This document shows, piece by piece, positions 28,443-38,001 of a DNA stretch of 64,000 nucleotides. The notes beneath the pieces were generated by a model. It was not told where the DNA came from and did no database searches. It saw only the letters and a list, made by a program, of their open reading frames with translations. A program made the translations under genes and the position numbers. This DNA comes from Lentzea albidocapillata (GTDB taxonomy: Bacteria; Actinomycetota; Actinomycetes; Mycobacteriales; Pseudonocardiaceae), in assembly GCF_000719115.1 (NCBI RefSeq), contig NZ_JOEA01000012.1:124001-188000 (forward strand). Direction: 5' to 3'. Position 1 is the stretch's first letter, and every line of letters starts with the position of its first letter.

Positions 28443-29069
28443 TCAGCAGCGCTTCCACGAGAAGTGGTGCAGGGTGCGCACTTCTCCGCGCTGGTAGTCC
28501 ATCGTCATGAAACTGTTCGTATCGGCGTCCGAGGTACCCTTGTCGACCCGCAGGGCGCTGTTGACGTTGAGATTCTTCTTCTCGCCGCACGGTGCCCAGA
28601 CGATCTCGGAGAACTCGGTCCGGTGGGTGATCGACCAGTTGTCGTCGAACGGACCGTTGAACGTGTGCCTCCACGTCGTGGTGGCCGACTGACCCTGGAA
28701 GTAGTAATTCACCGACTGGTGCCCGACGGCGCCGGGCCGGACGTACCCGTAGCCCCCGTAGGTCGCTTCGGCGATGCCGTACGAGAAGCCCTGCGGGACG
28801 TTGACCTGCAGGGTCAGCTGGCAGTTCTTCCGGAACTCGGTCGCACCGGCACCCTTGCCCGCCTGGGCCAGGTAGTCGCTGTAGATCACCCAGAACGAGG
28901 TGTTGTCCGGTGAGACGATCACTTCGGCGGTGCCCTGCTTGCACCCGGAACCGTTCACCGTCACCACGTCGATCGTCACGCGCTCCGAAGGAATCGTCGC
29001 GGCGTGTGCGGGTGCTGACGACAATGTGAACAGCACGGCCAGAGCGGCTGCTGCCGTCGCTTTACGCAT
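28443..29069 (-). CDS. Secreted DUF4360-family protein, copy 2
   Basis: 208 residues from ATG 29069 with SD AGGAAAGG. Signal peptide RKATAAAALAVLFTLSSAPA ending in AHA, then VTIDVVTVNGSGCKQGTAEV, FRKNCQLTLQVNVPQGFSYG, GEKKNLNVNSALRV and C-terminal HHFSWKRC. Similar to copy 1 over the whole length, including the four Cys, and differing mainly in surface positions. The pair was produced by duplication and is probably cotranscribed, copy 2 first. Confidence 0.88.
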   Translation of the reverse strand: MRKATAAAALAVLFTLSSAPAHAATIPSERVTIDVVTVNGSGCKQGTAEVIVSPDNTSFWVIYSDYLAQAGKGAGATEFRKNCQLTLQVNVPQGFSYGIAEATYGGYGYVRPGAVGHQSVNYYFQGQSATTTWRHTFNGPFDDNWSITHRTEFSEIVWAPCGEKKNLNVNSALRVDKGTSDADTNSFMTMDYQRGEVRTLHHFSWKRC

Positions 29070-29263
29070 GGAGTTGGCCTTTCCTGGTCCCTCTTTCTCA
29101 GCGTGGCGCGGCAGCGGTGTCGCGAAGGTTAGCGCAGAGCCTCCACCAATGGTGTGATCCAAATGGCCCAGGTCACACTGATGGAGCAGTTCGTGAAGAA
29201 TTACCAAGAATAGACGGTGACCTGGTGCTGAGGACACGAATAGTTTCCGGCATACTTGCCCGT

Positions 29264-29653
29264 ATGTCGCTGGCTGGGCTGGTGCTCGTCGTCGAGGACG
29301 AGGACCCCGTGCGTAGGTACACCGTGAGCCTGCTCGAGGAGCTGGGCTTCACCGTTCTGCAGGCCATCGACGGCATCGAGGCGATCGCGACCCTCCGCCG
29401 GCGGTCCACCGAGATCGACGCGATGCTGCTCGACCACAGCATGCCGGGCCTGTCCGGCGAGGAGGTGCTCGCGGAGCTCGAACGCGAGGGCCTGACCGTG
29501 CCGGTGGTGCTGACCAGCGGCTACGACCGCCCGTCGCTGGAGCGGCGGTTCGCGGGGCACGAGATCGCCGCCTACCTGCAGAAGCCGTTCCGGCTGGAGA
29601 CGCTGGACGAGACGATCCGCGCCGTGCTCGCCAAGCGCGCTCAGGCGTCCTGA
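29264..29653 (+). CDS. Stand-alone response-regulator receiver (CheY-like)
   Basis: 129 residues from ATG 29264 (SLAGLVLVVEDEDPVRRYTV); longer frames upstream lack a receiver fold. Acidic pocket VEDED, phospho-acceptor Asp in AMLLDHSMPGLSGEE, Thr in VVLTSGYD and Lys in YLQKPF are all present, so it should be phosphorylated. No output domain, so it acts by protein contact. It converges on, and overlaps by 13 bases, the hybrid kinase whose own receiver is of the same type, suggesting it is that kinase's partner. Confidence 0.85.
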   Translation: MSLAGLVLVVEDEDPVRRYTVSLLEELGFTVLQAIDGIEAIATLRRRSTEIDAMLLDHSMPGLSGEEVLAELEREGLTVPVVLTSGYDRPSLERRFAGHEIAAYLQKPFRLETLDETIRAVLAKRAQAS

Positions 29654-32574
29654 GCGAGTACCTCGCGGACGCGTTCGAGCAGCACCGACTCCACGTACGG
29701 CTTGGTGATCAGCACCTCGTCGTCGAGGACCTCGTCGGTCGTGTAGCCGGACATGTACATCACGGCGGGCGCGGCACCGGTCGAGCGCAGCAGCCGGACG
29801 AGTTCCGGGCCGCCCATCTTCGGCATCACGACGTCGGTGAGCACGAGGTCGATGGTGCTGCGGTGCGCGGTGGCGAGTTGCAGCGCCTCCTGGCCGTCGC
29901 CCGCCTCGATCACCGCGTAGCCCGCGATCTCCAGCGAGCGCCGGGTCATGACCCGCACCTGCGCGTCGTCCTCCACGAGCAGCACGGTGCCGGCGCCCTG
30001 GTGCGTGGTGGGGCGGCGCGCGCACGGCGCTTCGGGCGTGCCGTCGCGTTCGTGCGGCACGGGCAGATAGACCTCCACGGTCGTGCCCTCGCCCAGCGCG
30101 CTTTTCAGTTCGATCTGCCCGCCGGACTGCTGCACGATGCCGAACACCGTGGACAGGCCGAGACCCGTGCCCTTGCCGACCGGCTTGGTGGTGAAGTACG
30201 GCTCGAACACCTGCGCCTGCACGTCCGGCGCCATGCCGGCACCGGTGTCCTGGACGCGCAGGACGACGTACTCGCCGGGCCGCACGCCGACGATCCGGCC
30301 GGTGTCGCCGCCGCCGAGCTTCCTGTCCGCGATCGAGACCTTCAGCGTGCCGCCGCCGGGCATGGCGTCGCGGGAGTTGACCGCGAGGTTGAACAGGATC
30401 TGCTCGACCTGGCCCGCGTCCGCCCACACCCGGGCGACGCCGTCGGGCAGGTGCATCTCCAGTTCGATGTGGTCGCCGACGAGCGTGCGCAGCATCGAGT
30501 GGACCTGGGTGAGGTTGTGCTTGAGGTCCAGCGACTCCGGATGCAGGACCTGCTGGCGGGTGAACGCGAGCAGCTGCCTCGTCAGGTTCGCGGCCCGTTC
30601 GCCGGCGTGCCTGATGTCCTCGATCGCCGTGCGCCTCGGATCGTCCTGAAGGGTGCGGCGCAGCAGCATCTCGCTGTTGCCGTTCACGACCGTGAGGATG
30701 TTGTTGAAGTCGTGTGCGATGCCACCGGTCAACCGGCCGATGGCCTCCATCTTCTGTGCGTGCCGCAACTGCGCTTCGGTCTCGCCGACGCGTTCTTCGA
30801 GCCGTGCGCGCGCGTCCTTCAGTTCCTGCATCAGCCTGATGCTGCGCAACGCGCTGCTGAGCTGCTGCTGCACGGCCTCGTAGATCCAGCCGGGCTCCGG
30901 GCCCTCCTCGAAGATCACGTACCCGAGGTGGTCCTCGTCGGTGTAGAGCGGGGCGATCAGCGCGTTGAACGGGGTGTTCCGCCGGAACTGGTACGGCGTC
31001 AGGTTGATGGTGGGGAACGGGGCGTCCGGTGGGGTCTTGAGTTCGCCGTGCTCGTACCGGACGAGCGCGCGCGCCGTACCCGGAGTGTCGTACGCCATGA
31101 CGTGACAGCCGGGGATGGCGAGGCGGGGGAGTTCCTCGGCCAGTGCGCTCGTCAGCTCGTCCACGTCCCGTGACGCGATGAGCCGTTGCCCTGCTTCACG
31201 CACCGTCTGGTCGTGACGCTCGTGCGACAGGTACTTGAACCGTGCGTCCGCAGCGAACGCATCGCCCAGAAGCAACTGCACGCGCAGCCACAGGTCGTTG
31301 ATGATTGTCGCGTCACTGATGCGGGCCGTCACGAACCGATGCAGGTCGAACAGCGGTGGCCACCATTGCGCCGGTTCGCACCCGGCGCGCGCACTTCCGC
31401 GGATGTACTCGGCCAGCAGCTTCAGGAACTCCGCGCCCTCGACCTCGCCGCGGCCAGCCGCCATGAGCTCGACGACCAGTTGCTCGGCCCATCCCTCCGG
31501 CAGCTTCACGGCGGGTTGCCCGAGCGAGTCGCGCAGGTGGTCGGCCACGGTGGACGCGGTCGCGGACTCGTTGATGCTCAGCCGGTCGTGCGCGGGCGCG
31601 TGGTCGCCGAGCCCGGACGGCAGGCAGCCGCACGACCGGCGCACGATCAGTTCGGTCGGCATGGTCTGCCGCCGGCGCGTGGGCTCGCCCCTGACCAGCG
31701 CCACCGCGAGTTCGGCCGCCCGGAACCCCATCTCGTGGAACGGCGCCCTGACGGTGGTGAACGCGGGCGTCGCCGCGTCGGCGTGCACCTCGCGCCGCGC
31801 CCTCGACGTCTGACTTCCCGCGTTGTAACCGAGGTCGTGCGTGCGGACGTTCGTGTGGTTGCCGTACCCGACGACGGCGACGTCCTCCGGTGTACGGAAA
31901 CCCAGTTCCTCCAGCGCGGACACGACCCCGATCGCGTAGTCGTCGCTCGCGGCGGCGATGGCGTCCGGTGGTTCCTCGATCCGCGCGAGCATTTTGCGCA
32001 CGGCCTCGGTCGCGCGGCTGGGTTCCCAGATGAACGAACCCGGCATCGTGACGAGCGCGGGATCGAACGGGATTCCGTGGTTGCGCAACGAATCCGCGTA
32101 ACCCAGGAACCGCTCTCGGGCGCCCGCATGCGTTTGCGGCCCTCGGACGAACGCGATCCGGCGCTTGCCGTGCACCTCGATGAGGTGGTCGACGGCCTGC
32201 TTCATGCCGTCCCGGTTGTCCATCGAGATCGTTGGCCACTGGGCAAGGCCTGTTTCCACGCTCACGATGGGCATGGGCGCGTACCGCTTCACGTACTCCT
32301 GCATGCCATCGGAGCCGATGAGCTGGCCCACGCGCGTAGTCCACACCACGAGCGCATCGATGCGGTTCGGCGAAATGAGGTCGTAAACCGTGTTGGCACG
32401 ACGCTTGAGCGGATCCGGATGATCCAGTTCACTGCCCACGAAGCACACGAGGTCGCACCCGAGGCGCTGAGCCCCGTCGCTGACACCACGCCACTGCTCG
32501 CCCGCGAGCTCGATGAGCGGGCCAGCGGTGATCATCCCGATGGTGGGACGTCGCTTCGCACTGCCGATTGCCAC
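29641..32574 (-). CDS. Soluble hybrid histidine kinase with LacI-type sensor domain
   Basis: About 977 residues. GTG 32574 is favoured by a G-rich stretch before it; a TTG at 32592 has no SD. In numbering from the longer frame: LacI/RbsB-type ligand domain at 15-320 (PTIGMITAGPLIELAG, GKRRIAFVRGPQTHAGARER), a helical region, GAF-like domain at 470-590, HisKA with His627 (LTGGIAHDFNNILTVV), HATPase to about 860 (GKGTGLGLSTVFGIV), and a C-terminal receiver with DLVLTDVVMPKMGG. No membrane segment or signal, so a small ligand is sensed in the cytoplasm. It converges on a single receiver, its probable partner. Confidence 0.85.
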   Translation of the reverse strand: MAIGSAKRRPTIGMITAGPLIELAGEQWRGVSDGAQRLGCDLVCFVGSELDHPDPLKRRANTVYDLISPNRIDALVVWTTRVGQLIGSDGMQEYVKRYAPMPIVSVETGLAQWPTISMDNRDGMKQAVDHLIEVHGKRRIAFVRGPQTHAGARERFLGYADSLRNHGIPFDPALVTMPGSFIWEPSRATEAVRKMLARIEEPPDAIAAASDDYAIGVVSALEELGFRTPEDVAVVGYGNHTNVRTHDLGYNAGSQTSRARREVHADAATPAFTTVRAPFHEMGFRAAELAVALVRGEPTRRRQTMPTELIVRRSCGCLPSGLGDHAPAHDRLSINESATASTVADHLRDSLGQPAVKLPEGWAEQLVVELMAAGRGEVEGAEFLKLLAEYIRGSARAGCEPAQWWPPLFDLHRFVTARISDATIINDLWLRVQLLLGDAFAADARFKYLSHERHDQTVREAGQRLIASRDVDELTSALAEELPRLAIPGCHVMAYDTPGTARALVRYEHGELKTPPDAPFPTINLTPYQFRRNTPFNALIAPLYTDEDHLGYVIFEEGPEPGWIYEAVQQQLSSALRSIRLMQELKDARARLEERVGETEAQLRHAQKMEAIGRLTGGIAHDFNNILTVVNGNSEMLLRRTLQDDPRRTAIEDIRHAGERAANLTRQLLAFTRQQVLHPESLDLKHNLTQVHSMLRTLVGDHIELEMHLPDGVARVWADAGQVEQILFNLAVNSRDAMPGGGTLKVSIADRKLGGGDTGRIVGVRPGEYVVLRVQDTGAGMAPDVQAQVFEPYFTTKPVGKGTGLGLSTVFGIVQQSGGQIELKSALGEGTTVEVYLPVPHERDGTPEAPCARRPTTHQGAGTVLLVEDDAQVRVMTRRSLEIAGYAVIEAGDGQEALQLATAHRSTIDLVLTDVVMPKMGGPELVRLLRSTGAAPAVMYMSGYTTDEVLDDEVLITKPYVESVLLERVREVLAQDA

Positions 32575-32652
32575 AAAACCCCCGCTACTCAACGCGATTG
32601 GGGATGATACGCGTTGTCGGGGGGAATGCCTGCCGTGTTACCTGGGAGATTG

Positions 32653-33085
32653 GTGAACGCTGTACTGGACGGTCTGGCGTCGAACCCCGCACTGCCTGGC
32701 CGGGCGCCCCGACCTGCGCTTCCGCTTCTCCCGCCGAACTCCGGCGTTGGCCGCGTCGCCCGTCATACAGGTGCGGATGATGGTGGCGGCGCGTGCCGAT
32801 CTGACGCCGGATCTCTTCGCTACGCGGATCGCGCGCAATCCTATGTGTTCTGCGGAGTTGTTGCACCACATGGCTTTGCGGGCCGAGTCGGTCGACAAGA
32901 CGTATCGGGCCGTTGCCCGGCATCCGCACGCTTCGGGGGAGACCTTGGTGCTGTGTTTGGAGGATGCTCAGGCTCGGCACTCCGCGGCCGCTCATCCGCA
33001 CCTGCCGGTGCCGGTGCGCGTGATGGAGGAACTGGCCCCAGGCCGAAGCCTGGGGGCCGGAACCACTAAGCCAGCGGTGGTTTGA
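32653..33085 (+). pseudogene. Frameshifted leucine-rich-repeat-variant (LRV) protein
   Basis: GTG 32653 after GGGAG opens VNAVLDGLASNPALP, an LRV-style repeat. The expected continuation, LAGRPDLRFRFSRR, then ARADLTPDLFATRIARNP, ESVDKTYRAVARHPHASGE and AQARHSAAAHPHLPVPV, lies in another frame that runs to 33085. The switch is near 32700 in a GC-rich stretch and seems to involve loss of several bases, including a helix. LRV repeats are protein-interaction helices. Overlaps the pgl gene by 20 bases tail-to-tail. Could also be a sequencing error plus a shorter real repeat. Confidence 0.6.
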
Positions 33086-33845
33086 ACAAGGCCGGCACCG
33101 CCGAGGCGGCCGCCGTGTCCAGCAGCCACAACGTCCGGCGGCGACCGGTGGCACCGGCGGCGGGCAGTTGCACCTCGCCGGCACCGCTCAACGCCATGGC
33201 CACCGAGGCGGCCTTGGCCTCACCGGTGGTCATCAGCCAGACCTCCTGCGCGGACCGCACCGACGCGAGAGTCAGCGACACGCGCGTGGGCGGCGGCTTC
33301 GGGCAGTTGCGCACTGCCACGACCGTCCGCTCCTTCTCGTGCACAGCAGGCGAATCCGGGAACACCGACGCCACGTGCCCCTCCTCGCCGACGCCCAGCA
33401 TGCAGACGTCGAACGCAGGCACGTCGCCGTGGTCCTCCGGCCGCGCGACCGACGCCAGCAGAGCGGCGTAGGCCTCGGCGGCGGCCTCGGGGTCGTCACC
33501 GAACTTGCCGTCCGACGGCTCCATCACGTGCACGCGCGACGGATCCACCGGAACGTGGTCCAGCAGCGCGGCACGCGCCTGGGTCTCGTTGCGGTCCGGG
33601 TGCCCCGAAGGCAGGAACCGCTCGTCGCCCCAATACAGGTCGACCCGGGACCAGTCCACCGCGTCCCGCGCGGCGTTGCGGTTCAGGTGTTCCAGGACCG
33701 CGGTGCCGGTGCGGCCGCCGGTCAGCACAACGGACGCGTAGCCGCGTGCGGCCTGGGCGTCGACCATGCGGGTCACCAGGCGGCCTGCCGCGGCGGCGGC
33801 CAGTAGGTCGCCGTCGCGGTGCACCACGACTTGCGGGTTGCTCAC
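33066..33845 (-). CDS. pgl: 6-phosphogluconolactonase
   Basis: 259 residues from GTG 33845. LTGGRTGTAVLEHL, DLYWGDERFLPSGHPDRNET, and MLGVGEEGHVASVFPDSPA are the DevB/Pgl signatures. It hydrolyses 6-phosphogluconolactone, the product of glucose-6-P dehydrogenase, in the oxidative pentose phosphate pathway. Its GTG overlaps the opcA TGA (GTGA). Last gene of the minus-strand pentose phosphate operon. Confidence 0.95.
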   Translation of the reverse strand: MSNPQVVVHRDGDLLAAAAAGRLVTRMVDAQAARGYASVVLTGGRTGTAVLEHLNRNAARDAVDWSRVDLYWGDERFLPSGHPDRNETQARAALLDHVPVDPSRVHVMEPSDGKFGDDPEAAAEAYAALLASVARPEDHGDVPAFDVCMLGVGEEGHVASVFPDSPAVHEKERTVVAVRNCPKPPPTRVSLTLASVRSAQEVWLMTTGEAKAASVAMALSGAGEVQLPAAGATGRRRTLWLLDTAAASAVPALFKPPLA

Positions 33846-34855
33846 GAACCAGCCTTCGCCTTCGACTTCTTGGGAACGGAACCGTTGGTGGCTTCCGCGA
33901 CGGCGGCGGGAGCCTCATCCTTCGGCGACGGCGTGCGGCCCTTCACGACCTTCGCGAGCGACCTCAGTGCCGCCGCGTAGACCTCATCGGGGTCGAGCCG
34001 GCGCAGTTCCTCGGCGAGGCAGTCGCGCACCGAACGACGCTGCAGCGCCACCCGGCGGGAAGGCTGGCCGGGCTGGGTCAGCGTGCCGACCTTGCCGTCC
34101 GGGCGCAGCAGGTCGACGGAGCCGGAGGGACGGCCGAGCCGCACCTCCACGATGCCTTCACCCGACGTCGCCTTGTAACGCTTGGCCGGGACCTTCAGCC
34201 GGTCGGTCAGCCACGCGGCGAGCAGGTCCGTGGACGGCGAGTCGGCCTCACCGGTCACGTCCGCTTCCAGGACCTTCTCGTACGGCGGCAGGTCCAGCGA
34301 CGAGGCGAGCATGGCGCGCCACAACGTCAGCCGCGTCCACGCCAGGTCCGTGTCGCCCGGCGCGTAGTGCGCCCGCCGGGACTCCAGGGCCTTGATCGGG
34401 TTCTTCTCGGCCGCGGCGTCGGTGATGCGACGCTGCGCGAGCTGGCCGATCGGGTCCTTCGACGGCGAGACCGGCGCGTCGAACGGCCACCACGCCACGA
34501 CCGGGGTGTCCGGCAGCAGCAGCGGCATGACGCACGAGGCGCCTTCCTTGGCGAGTTCTCCGTACAGACGAAGGACAACGACCTCGGACGCTCCGGCGTC
34601 ACCACCGACGCGGATCTGCGCGTCCAGGCGAGGTGCGGCCTGACGAGCGCCGCGGGCCACGACGATCACGCGACACGGGTGTTCGCGCGAAGCGTCGTTC
34701 GCCGCGTCGATCGCGGCGTCGGTGCGCTGGCCGTCCTCGGTCACGATGACGAGGGTCAGCACGCGACCGAGGGTCGTCGCACCGCCTTCGTCCCGCAGCC
34801 GGACCAGCCGCGAGTTGATCTGGGAGGTGGTGGTCGAGGGCAGGTCGATGATCAC
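33842..34855 (-). CDS. opcA: Glucose-6-P dehydrogenase assembly protein OpcA
   Basis: 337 residues from GTG 34855 (VIIDLPSTTTSQINSRLVRL), the start conserved in the family. LTLVIVTEDG, HPCRVIVVARGARQ and VVAWWPFDAPVSPSKDPIGQ match OpcA, and a Lys/Ser/Ala-rich tail ends the protein. OpcA is needed for full Zwf activity in actinobacteria and cyanobacteria. It shares GTGA with both zwf upstream and pgl downstream, so expression is coupled to the enzyme it serves. Confidence 0.95.
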   Translation of the reverse strand: MIIDLPSTTTSQINSRLVRLRDEGGATTLGRVLTLVIVTEDGQRTDAAIDAANDASREHPCRVIVVARGARQAAPRLDAQIRVGGDAGASEVVVLRLYGELAKEGASCVMPLLLPDTPVVAWWPFDAPVSPSKDPIGQLAQRRITDAAAEKNPIKALESRRAHYAPGDTDLAWTRLTLWRAMLASSLDLPPYEKVLEADVTGEADSPSTDLLAAWLTDRLKVPAKRYKATSGEGIVEVRLGRPSGSVDLLRPDGKVGTLTQPGQPSRRVALQRRSVRDCLAEELRRLDPDEVYAAALRSLAKVVKGRTPSPKDEAPAAVAEATNGSVPKKSKAKAGS

Positions 34856-36393
34856 GGACGCCTCCAGTGCCTTCCGGTCCTGGCGGTCATCGCGTCCGCC
34901 GAGGGCGGACCCCAGGTCCCAGCCTTGTACTTCTCCAGAGCCGGCTCGTCCTTGCGCGCCCAGAAGTCGAGGATCGGGTCGAGGATCTCCCAGGAGAGCT
35001 CGACCTCGTCGTTCTTCGGGAACAGCGACGGCTCGCCGAGCAGGACGTCGAGCAGCAGCCGCTCGTAGGCCTCCGGCGACGACTCGGTGAACGAGTGGCC
35101 GTAACCGAAGTCCATGGTGACGTCGCGGACTTCCATCGTGTTGCCCGGCACCTTCGACCCGAACCGGATCGTCACGCCCTCGTCCGGCTGCACGCGGACG
35201 ACCAGGGCGTTCTGGCCCAGTTCCTCGGTCGCGGTGTCGTCGAACGGCAGGTGCGGCGCCCGCTTGAACACGACGGCCACCTCGGTGACGCGACGGCCCA
35301 GCCGCTTGCCGGTGCGCAGGTAGAACGGCACCCCGGCCCAGCGGCGGGTGTTGACCTCGCAGGTGATCGCGCCGAACGTCTCGGTCTTCGACTCGGGCGA
35401 GAAACCGCCCTCCTCCAGCAGGCCCAGGACCTTCTGGCCGCCCTGCCAGCCACCGGTGTACTGGCCGCGCGCGGTGGTCTCCTCGAACGGCTCCGCGGGA
35501 CGCGTCGCCGAGAGGATCTTCACCTTCTCCGCCCGCAGGTCCGACGGCTTGAAGGAGACGGGCTCCTCCATCGCGATCAGCGCGAGCAGCTGCAGCAGGT
35601 GGTTCTGGATGACGTCGCGCGTCGCGCCGATGCCGTCGTAGTAGCCGGCGCGGCCACCGAGACCGATGTCCTCGGCCATGGTGATCTGCACGTGGTCGAC
35701 GTAGTTCGAGTTCCAGATGGGTTCGTACAGCTGGTTCGCGAACCGCAGCGCCAGGATGTTCTGCACGGTCTCCTTGCCGAGGTAGTGGTCGATGCGGAAC
35801 ACCGACTCCTCGGGGAAGACCTCGTTGACCGTGCGGTTCAGTTCCTTGGCGGACTTCAGGTCGTGGCCGAACGGCTTCTCGATGACGACGCGGCGCCACT
35901 GGTCGGCCTGCGACTGCGCCAGGCCCGCGCGCTTGAGCTGGTTGACCACCGTCGGAAACGCGCCCGGCGGGATCGACAGGTAGAACGCGTGGTTGCCGCC
36001 CGTGCCGCGCTCGGCGTCCAGAGCCGCGAGGCACGACGCGAGGTTGTCGAACGACGCGTCGTCGTCGAACGTGCCCTGCACGAACCGGATGCCTTCGGCG
36101 AGCTGCTGCCACACGGCCTCGTTGAACGGCGTGCGCGCGTGCTCCTTCACCGCGTCGTGCACGACCTTCATGAAGTCCTGGTCGGCCCAGTCGCGGCGGG
36201 CGAAGCCGACGAGACCGAAGCCCGGCGGCAGCAGACCGCGGTTCGCGAGGTCGTAGATCGCGGGCATCAGCTTCTTGCGCGACAGGTCACCGGTGACACC
36301 GAAGATGACCAGCGCGCTCGGGCCCGCGATGCGGGGCATGCGCTTGTCGCGCGCGTCCCGCAGCGGGTTGTGCCACTTGGCGGATGTGGTCAC
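34852..36393 (-). CDS. zwf: Glucose-6-phosphate dehydrogenase
   Basis: 513 residues. NADP-binding IFGVTGDLSRKKLMPAIY, catalytic RIDHYLGKETVQN with the active-site His downstream, and C-terminal TGKRLGRRVTEVAVVFK. It is the entry enzyme of the pentose phosphate pathway, producing NADPH. The GTG overlaps the pgi TGA by four bases. Usual length; no missing residues. Confidence 0.97.
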   Translation of the reverse strand: MTTSAKWHNPLRDARDKRMPRIAGPSALVIFGVTGDLSRKKLMPAIYDLANRGLLPPGFGLVGFARRDWADQDFMKVVHDAVKEHARTPFNEAVWQQLAEGIRFVQGTFDDDASFDNLASCLAALDAERGTGGNHAFYLSIPPGAFPTVVNQLKRAGLAQSQADQWRRVVIEKPFGHDLKSAKELNRTVNEVFPEESVFRIDHYLGKETVQNILALRFANQLYEPIWNSNYVDHVQITMAEDIGLGGRAGYYDGIGATRDVIQNHLLQLLALIAMEEPVSFKPSDLRAEKVKILSATRPAEPFEETTARGQYTGGWQGGQKVLGLLEEGGFSPESKTETFGAITCEVNTRRWAGVPFYLRTGKRLGRRVTEVAVVFKRAPHLPFDDTATEELGQNALVVRVQPDEGVTIRFGSKVPGNTMEVRDVTMDFGYGHSFTESSPEAYERLLLDVLLGEPSLFPKNDEVELSWEILDPILDFWARKDEPALEKYKAGTWGPPSADAMTARTGRHWRRP

Positions 36394-37994
36394 GAGCCGT
36401 CCTCCTGGACTGCCTCGACGAGCTGGGCCAAGCCGGCGATGCGGTCCTCGAGGTGAAGACGCAGCACCGGGCGACCGTGTTCGGCCAGGACCTGACCGTC
36501 GCCGAGCGCCTGCGCGAGCTGCAGCTGCGCCAGCGTGTAGGGACGGCCGGGCACCTCCAGGTCGTCACCGGACTCGCCGGTGATCTGGATGAACACGCCG
36601 TTCTGATGACCGCCCTTGTGGTACTGGCCGGTCGAGTGCAGGAAGCGCGGACCCCAGCCGAACGTGGTCTGCAGGTGCGTCCTCTTCGCGATCTCCGCAC
36701 GGAGCAGCTCGAACGACGCGTCGTCGATCCTGTCCAAGTACGCCTGAACCGAGATGTAGCCGTGCTCGGGCGTCACTTCAACGATCGCCGCAAGCGCTTC
36801 CGCGACCGTGTGGACCTTGCGCTGCGTCCAGCCGGTGCCGTGACCCTCGACCGGACCATCCACAAAGGACGGGATCGTGGCGGCGACGGCCGGTGCGTCG
36901 AGCAGCGCGCGGGAGGCCTTCTTCGCGGCCTCGACGTCGGGCTGGTCGAACGGGTTGATGCCGAGCACCCGGCCGACGAGCGCGGTCGCGTACTCCCACA
37001 GCAGGAACTGCGCGCCCAGCCTGCCCTCGACCGCGATGTTCGCCGACCCGGTGGCCGGTCCGATCGCGACGGTCGTGGCATCCGTTCGCGCGTCCACGAA
37101 ACCGGGAGCGCCGGGGCCCTCGACGACGACCGGCAGCAGGCCGGTGCCGTTCTTGCCGGTCGACTCGGCGATGAGCTGCTCGGCCCAGTCGCCGAAGCCC
37201 ACGATGCCGGACCCGGTGTCGGCAAAGATGATCTTCTCGGCGCCGTGCGCGTGCGCGGCGCCGAAGACCCCGGCCAGGATCACCGCCGGGTTGTCCACGG
37301 AGTCCTGCGACACGACCTTCGCGACCTCGGCCGCGTCGTCCAGCAGCGCCTCGACGTCGGCGCCGGCCAGGTAGGACGGCACCAGGCCGAACGCCGTCAG
37401 CGCCGAGTAACGGCCACCGACGTTCGGGTCGGCCAGGAACACCTTGCGGTAGCCCGCTTCCTCGGACGCCTTCTGCAGCGGCGAGCCGGGGTCGGTGACG
37501 ACCACGATGCGCGACGCGGCGTTGATGCCCGCGTCGGTGAAGGCCTTCTCGAAGATCCGGCGGTGGCTGTCGGTCTCGACAGTGCCACCGGACTTGGACG
37601 ACACCACGATCACCGTGCGCTCGAGATCACCGGCGAGAGCGTCGACGACCTGGGCGGGATCGGTGGTGTCCAGCACGACCAGCGGAACGCCCGCGGTCCG
37701 CGTGATCACCTCGGGGGCCAGCGACGAGCCACCCATTCCGGCGAGGACGACGCGGTCGACACCCTCGGCGTGCAGTTCGGCGCGCAGTGCCACGAGTTCG
37801 GGGAGCAGTGCACGGGACGACTCGTGCAACGTCGTCCAGGAGAGGCGGATGCTCGCCTCGGACTCGGCTTCCGGCCCCCACAGGGTCGGGTCCTGCGCGG
37901 TCAGCTTGCTCGGCACCGAATCCGCGACCAGGTCAGCAGCGATGGTGCTGACCTGGTCGGCGTTCGGTGACCTCACGATTTCGACGGAGGTCAC
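36390..37994 (-). CDS. pgi: Glucose-6-phosphate isomerase
   Basis: 534 residues from GTG 37994. VVLAGMGGSSLAPEVI, VSSKSGGTVETDS and GGRYSALTAFGLVP form the sugar-phosphate site; ILAGVFGAAHAHGAEK and the late Lys-containing TGQYHKGGHQNG complete the family pattern, which is the long, divergent actinobacterial type. It interconverts glucose-6-P and fructose-6-P and links the glycolytic and pentose phosphate genes. It follows tal after seven bases. Confidence 0.93.
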   Translation of the reverse strand: MTSVEIVRSPNADQVSTIAADLVADSVPSKLTAQDPTLWGPEAESEASIRLSWTTLHESSRALLPELVALRAELHAEGVDRVVLAGMGGSSLAPEVITRTAGVPLVVLDTTDPAQVVDALAGDLERTVIVVSSKSGGTVETDSHRRIFEKAFTDAGINAASRIVVVTDPGSPLQKASEEAGYRKVFLADPNVGGRYSALTAFGLVPSYLAGADVEALLDDAAEVAKVVSQDSVDNPAVILAGVFGAAHAHGAEKIIFADTGSGIVGFGDWAEQLIAESTGKNGTGLLPVVVEGPGAPGFVDARTDATTVAIGPATGSANIAVEGRLGAQFLLWEYATALVGRVLGINPFDQPDVEAAKKASRALLDAPAVAATIPSFVDGPVEGHGTGWTQRKVHTVAEALAAIVEVTPEHGYISVQAYLDRIDDASFELLRAEIAKRTHLQTTFGWGPRFLHSTGQYHKGGHQNGVFIQITGESGDDLEVPGRPYTLAQLQLAQALGDGQVLAEHGRPVLRLHLEDRIAGLAQLVEAVQEDGS

Positions 37995-38001
37995 TTGGGT
38001 A

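Noticed and set aside
36384..37970. Long plus-strand frame opposite pgi
   Set aside because: Antisense of an enzyme gene with intact motifs; no SD or domain of its own.
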